Origin: Parafannyhessea umbonata
GTDB lineage: Bacteria > Actinomycetota > Coriobacteriia > Coriobacteriales > Atopobiaceae
NCBI RefSeq assembly: GCF_012844235.1
Contig: NZ_JABAGR010000010.1
Coordinates: 1-64,000 of the forward strand
Reading direction: 5' to 3'
Length of the DNA stretch: 64,000 nucleotides
Shown in pieces: positions 51,857 to 59,755 of the stretch. The position numbers were made by a program, and so were the translations under genes. Below the pieces are notes generated by a model. It made no database searches. It saw only the letters and a program-made list of their open reading frames with translations, and was not told where the DNA came from. Every line of letters starts with the position of its first letter. Position 1 is the first letter of the stretch.

Positions 51857-54313
51857 ATGAATAAGAAAGCTCGGTTGACGCGGTCAGGATGCGTACTCTC
51901 TGCTGCCGTCTTGCTCTGCTGCGCGCTGGCTCAACCTATTGTCGCTCATGCTGCAACCAGCGTTTCTGATGGCGTGTACGTGATCTCTTCCGTCGCGTCG
52001 AAGAAGACCGTTGCCGTGGAGTCCAATCGAAAGGTCAGCGGAGGCAACGTATTCCAATGGAAGGACAACTCTAGGGTTGGTGAGCGTTGGCGTCTCGAAA
52101 AGTCGGGAAGCCACTATGTCGTGCGCAGCGTCAACACCAAGCTGGTACTGGATGTCAGCGGCGCTGGTAGGGCAAACGGCACTAACGTCCAGCTTTGGGG
52201 CGAGAACGGCTCGGCTGCTCAACAGTGGGATCTTGTAGATAACGGTGACGGATCATATTCTCTCAAGTCGGTATGCAATGGGCTCGTGCTCGATGTGTCG
52301 GGTGGAAGCGGCCGCGATGGTGCCAATATTCAGGTGTGGCAGTCAAACGGAACCGCAGCCCAGAAGTTCGTTCTCGAATCCACGAGTTCCCTTGCGGAGG
52401 GATCGTACACCGTGCAGTCCGCGGCATCCTCGTCAAAAGCAGTCGACGTCCCCTCGGCGTCTTACTCAAACGGGGCTCGGGTTCAGCTGTGGGAGAAGAA
52501 CGGCAGCTCAGCACAGCGATGGTCTCTCACATACGACTCGCAGACTGGCTACTATAAGTTGACGGCGGCGTGTTCTGGTAAGGCTCTCGACGTGCCCGGC
52601 GGCAATGGGTCCAACGGAGTGAGGATTCAGCAGTACCAACCGAACGGCTCAAGTGCCCAGAGTTGGGACATCAGGAAATCAGCGGGCGAAACCTATGTCA
52701 TTAGGACTCCGCTAACGAGCAGGGCCTTGGATGTTCCTGGCGCGAATGCCCACGACGGTGCCGCGGTGCAGTTGTGGGATGCAAATGGTACCAAGGCTCA
52801 ACAGTGGACTTTCGAGCCTGTTGCCAGCGTAGTGGAAGATGGTCTTTACGCAATCAAGAGCTCCCTGGACTCGTCGAAGGTTTTGGATGTCGAGTCAGCG
52901 TCGACGAGCCCGAATGCGCGAGTTCAAATCTATTCTTCAAACAGCACTCTCGCTCAAAAGTGGACCGTGAGCTACGACAAGGAAGCAAAGGCATATTCTG
53001 TCAAGAGTGCAAACTCAGGACTCTATCTCACGGATGCCGACGGAACGCTTTGTGGGTCCGAGCAGCTGACCGATGAGTCTCGTTGGACAGCCCGGCCTGG
53101 CTCTGGAAGTGGCGTGACATTTGTCAACGTTGCCTCGGGAAAGGCGCTCGATCTGTCGGGTGCGTCCACTAGAAGCGGTAGCACGGTCGGCACATATGCT
53201 GTTAACGGAACTGCGGCGCAGTCTTGGAAGCTCGAGAAGGTAAGGCCAATCGAGGACGGAACGTATGTATTGACAACGTCTTTGGATCACGGATTGGCAT
53301 TGGACGTGTCTGGAGGCTCGAAGTCCGATGGGGCGGCCGTGCAGGTATATAAGAGCAATGGAACTGCCGCTCAGGCTTGGACGGTAAAGTCTTTAGGCTC
53401 TGGCTACGTCTCGATTGCCAACGCGGGATCAGGAAAGGCGCTTGACGTGCAGAACGGAAACGGGTCAATCGGAGCGGCCGTACAGCAATATGCACCGAAC
53501 GGAACTCCTGCGCAGATGTGGATGCCAACCATTGGTGTCAAGGGAGGCATCGTGCTTGTCTCCGGACTTTCGAATAGATTGGCATTGGGTGTGAGTTCCT
53601 CTGGCTCGAGGACGGTATTGGTCGATGCCGGCTCGGATATGGCAAGCTGGTCGTATGCCAAGACAGTCGTGAACACGAGCGTGGGCGGCAATGCAGGAAG
53701 CGTGAGCGGCAAGGATGCCTCTGGGCTTAAGTACGATAAGTCATACTTGGACAAGATGCGTGCAAAGGCGGTCCAAAAGGGAAGCGACACGAATTTCTAT
53801 GTCTGCGTGGACGTTGACCAGGCTCGAGTGACCGTGCTGCAGAAGTCTGGTGGAAGTTGGAGCGCTGTGAAGACGTTCGACGTGACAACGGGTGCGTATG
53901 GCGGCAAATGGGGAGCTGGCACAAACAACTCGAAGACCGGTCTCTTTAAACTGCATCACAAGGCCCCTGCGCTCTACGAGGGAACGACGTGGGTAAATGA
54001 CTATTTCAGCTGCTTCGTTACCGCATGGACTGCGAACAGGAGGCAGGGCGATTTCAACCTTCCGTCCTACCCCGAGTCTCGTAACAGCTCGACTCCCTAT
54101 GAGATGGGCCAGGGTTTCCACTACTCGATTTACGCAGAGTTCAGGGCTCAGGGCAAGTCAGGCTACGTTCATAGGGGATCGGGATGCATCTGCATGCTTC
54201 GCGATGACGCTAAATGGATATACGACAACGTTCCGACCGGCTCGACGGTTGAGTCATTTGCCAGCTATAATCCGAACCCGACAAACTGGACTATTGGCAG
54301 CTGGCCAAGGTAG
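51857..54313 (+). CDS. Secreted ricin-repeat lectin with a variant YkuD (L,D-transpeptidase) domain
   Basis: An 818-residue exported protein: signal peptide (cleaved near AHAATS), then about ten ricin-type repeats with QxW cores (ERWRL, AQQWDL, AQKFVL, AQRWSL, AQSWDI, AQQWTF, AQKWTV, AQSWKL, AQAWTV, AQMWMP) to about residue 610, and a C-terminal YkuD-like domain (about 650-800). The usual active-site motif SHGC-x-R appears as GSGCIC: C777 is kept, the His before Gly is Ser, and the conserved Arg is C779. Activity is therefore in doubt. GGAGG stands ahead of the ATG at 51857. The lectin part probably fixes it to wall glycan. It is followed by a long hairpin. Confidence 0.8.
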   Translation: MNKKARLTRSGCVLSAAVLLCCALAQPIVAHAATSVSDGVYVISSVASKKTVAVESNRKVSGGNVFQWKDNSRVGERWRLEKSGSHYVVRSVNTKLVLDVSGAGRANGTNVQLWGENGSAAQQWDLVDNGDGSYSLKSVCNGLVLDVSGGSGRDGANIQVWQSNGTAAQKFVLESTSSLAEGSYTVQSAASSSKAVDVPSASYSNGARVQLWEKNGSSAQRWSLTYDSQTGYYKLTAACSGKALDVPGGNGSNGVRIQQYQPNGSSAQSWDIRKSAGETYVIRTPLTSRALDVPGANAHDGAAVQLWDANGTKAQQWTFEPVASVVEDGLYAIKSSLDSSKVLDVESASTSPNARVQIYSSNSTLAQKWTVSYDKEAKAYSVKSANSGLYLTDADGTLCGSEQLTDESRWTARPGSGSGVTFVNVASGKALDLSGASTRSGSTVGTYAVNGTAAQSWKLEKVRPIEDGTYVLTTSLDHGLALDVSGGSKSDGAAVQVYKSNGTAAQAWTVKSLGSGYVSIANAGSGKALDVQNGNGSIGAAVQQYAPNGTPAQMWMPTIGVKGGIVLVSGLSNRLALGVSSSGSRTVLVDAGSDMASWSYAKTVVNTSVGGNAGSVSGKDASGLKYDKSYLDKMRAKAVQKGSDTNFYVCVDVDQARVTVLQKSGGSWSAVKTFDVTTGAYGGKWGAGTNNSKTGLFKLHHKAPALYEGTTWVNDYFSCFVTAWTANRRQGDFNLPSYPESRNSSTPYEMGQGFHYSIYAEFRAQGKSGYVHRGSGCICMLRDDAKWIYDNVPTGSTVESFASYNPNPTNWTIGSWPR

Positions 54314-54357
54314 CGAATAAGTCGAGTCCACAGAGCGCGTGTATGAAAGTGTTGGAC

Positions 54358-54389
54358 GGACGGCGCCATCAAAAGTGATGGCGCCGTCC
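54358..54389 (+). terminator. Perfect 14-bp hairpin after the YkuD lectin gene
   Basis: GGACGGCGCCATCA and its exact complement with a four-base AAAG loop. No T-run follows, but the stem strength and position between two genes favour termination. Confidence 0.75.
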
Positions 54390-54406
54390 TGTGAAGAGGG
54401 GCATGC

Positions 54407-55315
54407 ATGAGACAAGGAAAGCTTGCGAGCGTCGCCGTGGTCATGTCTACGTACAATGGCGAGAAGTACGTGCAAGAGCAGTTGGAGAGCGTACTTGCGC
54501 AAGACTATGGTAACGTAGCCGTATTTGTGCGCGACGATGGGTCGCGTGACGACACGGTAAAGGTTCTTGAGAGCTATGAACGAGACGGCAAGATCAGTCT
54601 TGAGCGCGGCAAGAATGTTGGAGTGGTACGCTCCTTCTTCTCGCTCTTGAAGTCGGTGGCAGGCAGGTTCAACTACGTTGCCTTTTGCGATCAGGACGAT
54701 CGTTGGCATGTCGACAAGGTGTCGCGAGCCGTGAGCGTTCTTGCGGAACGTGACGAACGAGTGCCGCAGCTTTATTGCTCCGAGTATGTCTTTTGCGACA
54801 GCGACCTGCGTCCGCAAGGAAAGAGCCACTTGAACCAACGCGGGGTTGACTTTCCGACGATGCTGTATGAAAACATGGTGTCTGGCAATACGGTGCTGAT
54901 GAACGACGCCCTAGTGCGCGCGGTGGTAAACGCAGGAGTCGACGGCGTATATTGTCACGACTGGTGGTGTGCCCTCGTCGCGAGCGCGATAGGTGAGCTA
55001 ACGTTTGATGACTTTGCTTCGCTCGACTACAGGCGTACTGGAGCGAATGTAAGCGCAACGGGAACTGGTGGCATGTCGCTCTTGCGCTATCGTGCGCGAA
55101 AGTTCCTGCAGGGTGACGAACTCGAGAACGTGACGCTTCAGCTGAAGAAGCTCGAGAGCGACTTTGGAACCACAATGCCCATGGAGAGACGCCGTCTCCT
55201 AGGGCGGTTTCTGAACGGCGGGCGTTTGACCAAAGCCGTAACGCCAATCAGGCTTAGACAGAAGAAATCAGAAGAGCTGGCGCTGAGAATACTGTTTCTC
55301 TTGGGAAGGCTGTGA
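54407..55315 (+). CDS. Family 2 glycosyltransferase, rhamnosyltransferase-like
   Basis: A 302-residue GT-A enzyme opening with VAVVMSTYNGEKYVQEQLESVL and showing RDDGSRDDT and AFCDQDDRWH. The STYNGEKY plus QDD combination is seen in many rhamnosyltransferases (RgpB/WbbL-like), which fits the dTDP-rhamnose genes in the locus, though similar GT2 enzymes use other sugars. The C-terminal 60 residues are basic and amphipathic and may touch the membrane. It lies after the hairpin and before three genes on the other strand. Confidence 0.82.
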   Translation: MRQGKLASVAVVMSTYNGEKYVQEQLESVLAQDYGNVAVFVRDDGSRDDTVKVLESYERDGKISLERGKNVGVVRSFFSLLKSVAGRFNYVAFCDQDDRWHVDKVSRAVSVLAERDERVPQLYCSEYVFCDSDLRPQGKSHLNQRGVDFPTMLYENMVSGNTVLMNDALVRAVVNAGVDGVYCHDWWCALVASAIGELTFDDFASLDYRRTGANVSATGTGGMSLLRYRARKFLQGDELENVTLQLKKLESDFGTTMPMERRRLLGRFLNGGRLTKAVTPIRLRQKKSEELALRILFLLGRL

Positions 55316-55346
55316 TGGGAAAAGCCCGCACAGTAACCATAATCGC

Positions 55347-55730
55347 CTAGTGATGCGTGCCCGTCGCCGACGAATCTCCGTGGCGGTGGGCATCCTTGGT
55401 ACCAAGTTCTTCTCTTAGGGCAATCTCTTGTGCAAGATCGTTTACCTTGCTTTTGAGCATGGAGATTTCTGCGGAGTTGCTGAACACTTTGATGAGCAAG
55501 AGAGCGATGATCAGTAGGTACACGAAGTTGATGGGTGAGATGAAGCCTAGCAGCCCTGCCATCCAGATTGCAATGCCCGGAAAAGCCGCGACAACAACGA
55601 GGAGAAGGGACAGAACGACCCAATAAATCGAGTCCTCAACGAGAATCTTGTCCTTCTGTATGCGACGACAAACAATCGCGAATGCGAGAACTGCGCCAAA
55701 GAGTATGAGAATACGCTGCTGAAGTGCCAC
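55347..55730 (-). CDS. DUF2304-family membrane protein
   Basis: A 127-residue protein with three hydrophobic segments and a short helical, Lys/Glu-rich tail with a His-rich end. The RRIQKDKILVEDSIYWVVLSL stretch (a family-typical Arg/Lys-to-Trp pattern) marks DUF2304, a family usually found directly beside polyprenyl-phosphate glycosyltransferases. That is the case here: the GT2 gene at 55740 is nine bases upstream on the same strand. Its job is unknown; a scaffold or flippase helper is often assumed. Confidence 0.82.
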   Translation of the reverse strand: MALQQRILILFGAVLAFAIVCRRIQKDKILVEDSIYWVVLSLLLVVVAAFPGIAIWMAGLLGFISPINFVYLLIIALLLIKVFSNSAEISMLKSKVNDLAQEIALREELGTKDAHRHGDSSATGTHH

Positions 55731-55739
55731 GAAAGCTCC

Positions 55740-56426
55740 TTACCTGAGCCATTGGAAGAGCAGGATGGACAGACAGGTTCTGCTCATGTATTTAACGACG
55801 TTGGAGAGCTTGAGGTAGCTCTCGCCACCTTGACGCTCGCGCATCTCGGCGGGGACCTCGACCACCTTGTTTCCTTTGCGGATGGCCCATGCCACCGTAT
55901 CGGGCTCGGGCGCAACATCGAAGCCTGTGGCAAACATCTTGATCATGGAGCGTCCGTACATGCGCATGCCGCTCGTTGGATCCGTGATGGTGACCCCCGT
56001 CGTCATCTTGACGAGATGGGTTATGAGATGAGACCCCAGTCCGCGCACGCCCGTGAAACGCTCGCCATTGAGGAAACGGGACGCAATTACGATGTCCGCG
56101 CCATTCTCGTCCATCGCCCTTGCCATGGTTCTGATGAAAGCCGGCATGTGCTGGCCATCTGCATCAAATTGAATCGCGGCGTCATACCCGTGACGGTAAG
56201 CATACTTCATTCCGGTTCGAAAAGCGGAGGTAAGCCCCGTGTTGACGGGAAGGTTGACGCCGTGTAGACCTTCCCCACGTATGATCGACTCAGTATCATC
56301 TTTTGAGCCATCATTTACTACGAGGTAATCAATGTCTGGGCATTGCGACGTAAGCTCTGCGACCGTGGAGGAGAGGCACTCCTCCTCGTTGAAGGCGGGA
56401 ATTATGGCGAGGACGTGCATATGCAT
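55740..56426 (-). CDS. Family 2 glycosyltransferase, dolichol-phosphate-mannose-synthase-like
   Basis: A 228-residue enzyme without membrane helices, of the DPM1-type group: LAIIPAFNEEECLSSTV, VVNDGSKDDT, QFDADGQHMP and RFLNGERFTGVRGLGSHLI. It probably transfers a sugar from a nucleotide donor to undecaprenyl phosphate, with the adjacent DUF2304 protein as partner and the DUF6541 membrane protein (56508) as user of the product. ATG at 56426 has AAGGA ahead; an ATG two codons later is equally possible. Confidence 0.85.
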   Translation of the reverse strand: MHMHVLAIIPAFNEEECLSSTVAELTSQCPDIDYLVVNDGSKDDTESIIRGEGLHGVNLPVNTGLTSAFRTGMKYAYRHGYDAAIQFDADGQHMPAFIRTMARAMDENGADIVIASRFLNGERFTGVRGLGSHLITHLVKMTTGVTITDPTSGMRMYGRSMIKMFATGFDVAPEPDTVAWAIRKGNKVVEVPAEMRERQGGESYLKLSNVVKYMSRTCLSILLFQWLR

Positions 56427-56507
56427 AGTATCCTTAGCGCTGGGAGACGTACGATATCCATTCTAGCTTTAATGTTTGGTACGCTTCGAAACTACAGAGT
56501 CAAAGCG

Positions 56508-58589
56508 TCAGCCAACAATCTTGTATAGACGCAGCCTGTCACCACTTGAAAGTACAAGCTTGAGACCCGGTGTATCTGCACCGACGCTGTCGACGCCATG
56601 GAAATCTGCTCGCGACTTAGCTCCGGTTCCCCTGAGGTTGATAAACGAGAAAACTGCATCGCTGTCGTCGAGTACCAGCACGTAGCGCGCGCCCGTCTTT
56701 TTGAGTGCCTCGCGGGTGTCGGGACTCTGGCCCATGTGGCTGAGCCAGGTTCTGATGCGCTGACTTTCCAAGGTCTCATTAGGCGCGCCGACTCCCGTGA
56801 GGGTGCGATAGTACGTTCTTATGCCATAATCGCCATAGGCGAAGAGGCTTCCGTCTGCGGGGTCGTTAATGACAAGATCATCACCAACTATCGGGGTGGC
56901 CTTGGCAAGGAAGTCCTTTTCCTTCTGTGACAGCGGAGAAGTGCTGTCATACACATCCGTCACGATGTAGCACATGTCGCCAAAAGCAGTGTGGAAGTCT
57001 GTATTCTGCATGTCTGGGTCACGCTTGGCCTCTTGTGGGGACTTATAGAAGCCAGGGAAGTAGTTCACCAAAGCGAAGACTGCGATAACGATTGCGATGG
57101 TCGCGACATTGTGGCCTGCGACGTGGATGCCGTCGAGCCTCTTGCTGCCGAGTCGATCAAGCAGCTCGGCGACGTAAGAAAGTCCCAAGGCGGCGCACGG
57201 TATGGACGCAAGGACGAACATGGAGGCAAGCCTCATGGGGTCCGTGTACCAGAATCCGCCGAGAAGGAACCGAGAGCGTCCAGGGATGCCAGTGTAGGTA
57301 GCCACCCAGAACAATATGAATCCAGCAACAAGGTACGAGAGCGTAATCCAGCGCGTCTTGCCAGAAAGGGCCGCTCGCACTGCGCCCACGATCACAAGCA
57401 CGCCAAGCAGGAACTGCGGAGCGAGGTTGTAGCAAAAGTCGTTGGTGTAGGTGAGTGCAAACAGGTTGTAGAGCATTTGCTGCTGTGTTGCATACGTCTT
57501 CCAGTTGTGGGACACGATTTCGTGGAATGCGGGCAATCTGTAGCAGAAGATCCAGAATGCAAAGCACAGCAAGAGGAAGGCTGCCCATCCGACCCAAGGT
57601 AGCGCTTTCGCGACAAGCTTCGGGCGATTTTCCAGAACGCGCGCTAGGGCATCGTGGACGAGCCTTGCGCACCAGAACATCAAAAGCACCAGCGCCGTGA
57701 ATATTGTGTTGGGGTGGAGGAGCGCAAGGCCGGCCAGGCACGGCAGAAACACAAGCGTCCCAGTGACAGAAGTCCTTCGACCTGAGCCAAGGAACACGAG
57801 CATGAAGAGGGCCATGGCAGAGGGGAGGACGCAAAAGCCAACAAGGTTAGGGTATATGGGACCGAACATGATGAGCTGCCAGGGGAACGAGGCGAATGCC
57901 ATGCAGACGATGGACCCTGCTCTAACTTTATTCTTATCGCCATCAAACGCGAGGGTGAGGAGGGCGGCCCAGCCAAGGGGGTAGGCGATGGAGGTCATCA
58001 CAAACTCGGATGCATTGATGGCGACGGTGACCTTGCACTGGGTGAGCTGTACTGCCAAGGCGCAAAACGCATGCCAGGCGGAGGGATAGAAGCCGGAAGA
58101 AGCGGCGGGACAGATTGCCTTATCTGCCTCCGTGAGATATGCAGAGACGCCTAGGGAAGAGAATCGACCGGAATCCGCAAACGCACGAATCACGTTGAGG
58201 TGCTGCGCAGTGTCGAACGCTTGGAAGAGGGCGTCGGGCGAGGGGAGATTCTTTAGATAGACCAGCAGGCCGAGTGCAAGACCCACGCCAAGGTAAAGAA
58301 GCGCTGTGAAACGGTCGACAGATGGTGCTGCAACGGTCTTGCCCTTTCTGCGCACCAGTAATGTCGCAATGAGGGCCGCGCAAAGTATGGGTGCGACGAG
58401 GATGGGCGCACTAGAGGGAATGCCAACAATCGCTAACGCTTGGCCGATGATTGCGTATGCGCTGATGCTGACGAGGGGAGAAAGCGTCGCGCTCCAGAAT
58501 ATGTCGAAGCCAAGCCCAAAAAGTAAAAGCGCATTTGGAACAAAGAGAAGCAGGTAGGTCGCAAACACAAGTACAAAGCTAAGCCACAT
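56508..58589 (-). CDS. Large DUF6541-type membrane protein
   Basis: A 693-residue protein with about 14 hydrophobic segments to residue 510 and an extracytoplasmic soluble C-terminal part. The first external loop has SPDALFQAFDTAQHLNVIRAF, with the acidic residues and the DxxxHLN pattern of GT-C-like DUF6541 proteins, which are common beside DPM-type glycosyltransferases in actinobacteria. It likely transfers a polyprenyl-phosphate sugar to a wall polymer outside the cell. This is inference. The ATG has GGGA ahead. It lies 81 bases from the GT2 gene it probably works with. Confidence 0.7.
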   Translation of the reverse strand: MWLSFVLVFATYLLLFVPNALLLFGLGFDIFWSATLSPLVSISAYAIIGQALAIVGIPSSAPILVAPILCAALIATLLVRRKGKTVAAPSVDRFTALLYLGVGLALGLLVYLKNLPSPDALFQAFDTAQHLNVIRAFADSGRFSSLGVSAYLTEADKAICPAASSGFYPSAWHAFCALAVQLTQCKVTVAINASEFVMTSIAYPLGWAALLTLAFDGDKNKVRAGSIVCMAFASFPWQLIMFGPIYPNLVGFCVLPSAMALFMLVFLGSGRRTSVTGTLVFLPCLAGLALLHPNTIFTALVLLMFWCARLVHDALARVLENRPKLVAKALPWVGWAAFLLLCFAFWIFCYRLPAFHEIVSHNWKTYATQQQMLYNLFALTYTNDFCYNLAPQFLLGVLVIVGAVRAALSGKTRWITLSYLVAGFILFWVATYTGIPGRSRFLLGGFWYTDPMRLASMFVLASIPCAALGLSYVAELLDRLGSKRLDGIHVAGHNVATIAIVIAVFALVNYFPGFYKSPQEAKRDPDMQNTDFHTAFGDMCYIVTDVYDSTSPLSQKEKDFLAKATPIVGDDLVINDPADGSLFAYGDYGIRTYYRTLTGVGAPNETLESQRIRTWLSHMGQSPDTREALKKTGARYVLVLDDSDAVFSFINLRGTGAKSRADFHGVDSVGADTPGLKLVLSSGDRLRLYKIVG

Positions 58590-58662
58590 GAGTTATCCCA
58601 AACGATATGATTGAGGACGGTCTTGCCGCGTATGCGGAAAGAGTAGGCTGCCTTAGATGACA

Positions 58663-58690
58663 TTGACAGCTTCATTGACAAGTCTAGCAA
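58663..58690 (+). promoter_or_regulatory. Probable promoter of the 58729 glycosyltransferase gene
   Basis: TTGACA (58663-58668) with TAGCAA (58685-58690) at 16-bp spacing. A second TTGACA at 58675 makes a direct repeat CATTGACA. Its place downstream of the ATG at 58657 supports the GTG at 58729 as the real start. Confidence 0.45.
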
Positions 58691-58728
58691 ATCATGGCAT
58701 CGGACTTCGAACCCCGAAGGGAGAAACG

Positions 58729-59685
58729 GTGAGCAGAGATCCAAAGGTAACGGTAGTGCTTCCTGTCTACCGGGAGCCCGTTGACGTCATCAAGCGCGCC
58801 GCAGACTCTATCGACGGCCAAACCTACGGCAACATCTCGACGCTCGTTGTTCTGGACGACCCCGACAACCTTGAGGCGAGAGGGTTCCTTGAGGAGTATT
58901 GTGGCGATAGAGAGCGCTTCTCGCTGAAAGTGAACGAGAGGAACCTGGGGCTTGCGTCATCTCTTAATTCGGCAATTGCGGACATAAAGGATGATTGCGA
59001 CCTTATTTGCCGCATGGATTCCGATGACATTGCTCACAAAGAGCGCGTGGAACGAGAGGTGGCGTACCTATCTGAACACCACCTCGACCTTGTGGGCTGC
59101 TTCATGAACGTTGTCAATGAGGAGGGCACGTTCCTGTATCGTGCTGACGGGCTTCCAACGAGTGCGAGTGAAGTAGCGAAGGCTCTGGGATACAACAACT
59201 GCGTCATGCATCCTACATGGCTAGGGAAAGCCGAGGTCCTTGCAAGGGGATATCGTCCGATACCGCTTTCAGAGGATTACGACTTTCTTCTTCGTCTGGA
59301 ATTGGATGGATGTGAGATAGGAAACTGCCCGGAGACGTTGCTGGACTACACGATTTCCTCGGGTAGTATCTCGAGATCGAGCCTCTTTCGCCAGTACCTA
59401 TACCAGAGGGAGCTCACAAGAACTTACAGAGAGGGTAAGGTTGCCGATGTCGAAGAGGTCCAGCATAAGGTAGACGATGCCTGGACACCGGCTCGTGAGC
59501 GGCGGTTCTCAAGTGCGTATTACCAGATGAATGCCTTTCTAGGATCGGCTGGCATGACGAATAGGCTGGCGCATGTGCTCTCCCTAATAGGCACCCTATT
59601 TAGATCCCCCTGGTACGTGGGCAAGGCGTACAGGCTTGCGCGTGTCAGGCTGATTGCACGGCGGAAACTGCGGGCACTTACCTGA
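58729..59685 (+). CDS. Family 2 glycosyltransferase
   Basis: A 318-residue GT-A enzyme: VTVVLPVYREPVDVIKRAADSI, VLDDPDN, then the metal-binding and acceptor region MDSDDIAHKERVEREVAYL and EDYDFLLRLE. The C-terminal 90 residues are basic and helical. Transcribed away from the DUF6541 unit. GTG at 58729 is chosen for GAAGGGAG ahead and the promoter just upstream; ATG at 58657 would give 24 more residues that do not look like the family. Sugar specificity is unknown. Confidence 0.83.
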   Translation: MSRDPKVTVVLPVYREPVDVIKRAADSIDGQTYGNISTLVVLDDPDNLEARGFLEEYCGDRERFSLKVNERNLGLASSLNSAIADIKDDCDLICRMDSDDIAHKERVEREVAYLSEHHLDLVGCFMNVVNEEGTFLYRADGLPTSASEVAKALGYNNCVMHPTWLGKAEVLARGYRPIPLSEDYDFLLRLELDGCEIGNCPETLLDYTISSGSISRSSLFRQYLYQRELTRTYREGKVADVEEVQHKVDDAWTPARERRFSSAYYQMNAFLGSAGMTNRLAHVLSLIGTLFRSPWYVGKAYRLARVRLIARRKLRALT

Positions 59686-59725
59686 AATAAAACTCATATA
59701 TACTTGTGAGCAGCTAATCGGTTGG

Positions 59726-59738
59726 GGGGTAGTACCCC
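59726..59738. promoter_or_regulatory. Short perfect palindrome ahead of the second YkuD lectin gene
   Basis: GGGGTA-G-TACCCC, 17 bases before the ATG and right beside the GGGAGG ribosome site. It could be an operator or a small hairpin limiting translation. Confidence 0.4.
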
Positions 59739-59755
59739 GCAGCATGGGAGGTTTC

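Noticed and set aside
58657-58728. ATG at 58657 as the start of the glycosyltransferase
   Set aside because: A TTGACA-TAGCAA promoter lies after it, and a strong ribosome site precedes the GTG at 58729 where family similarity begins.
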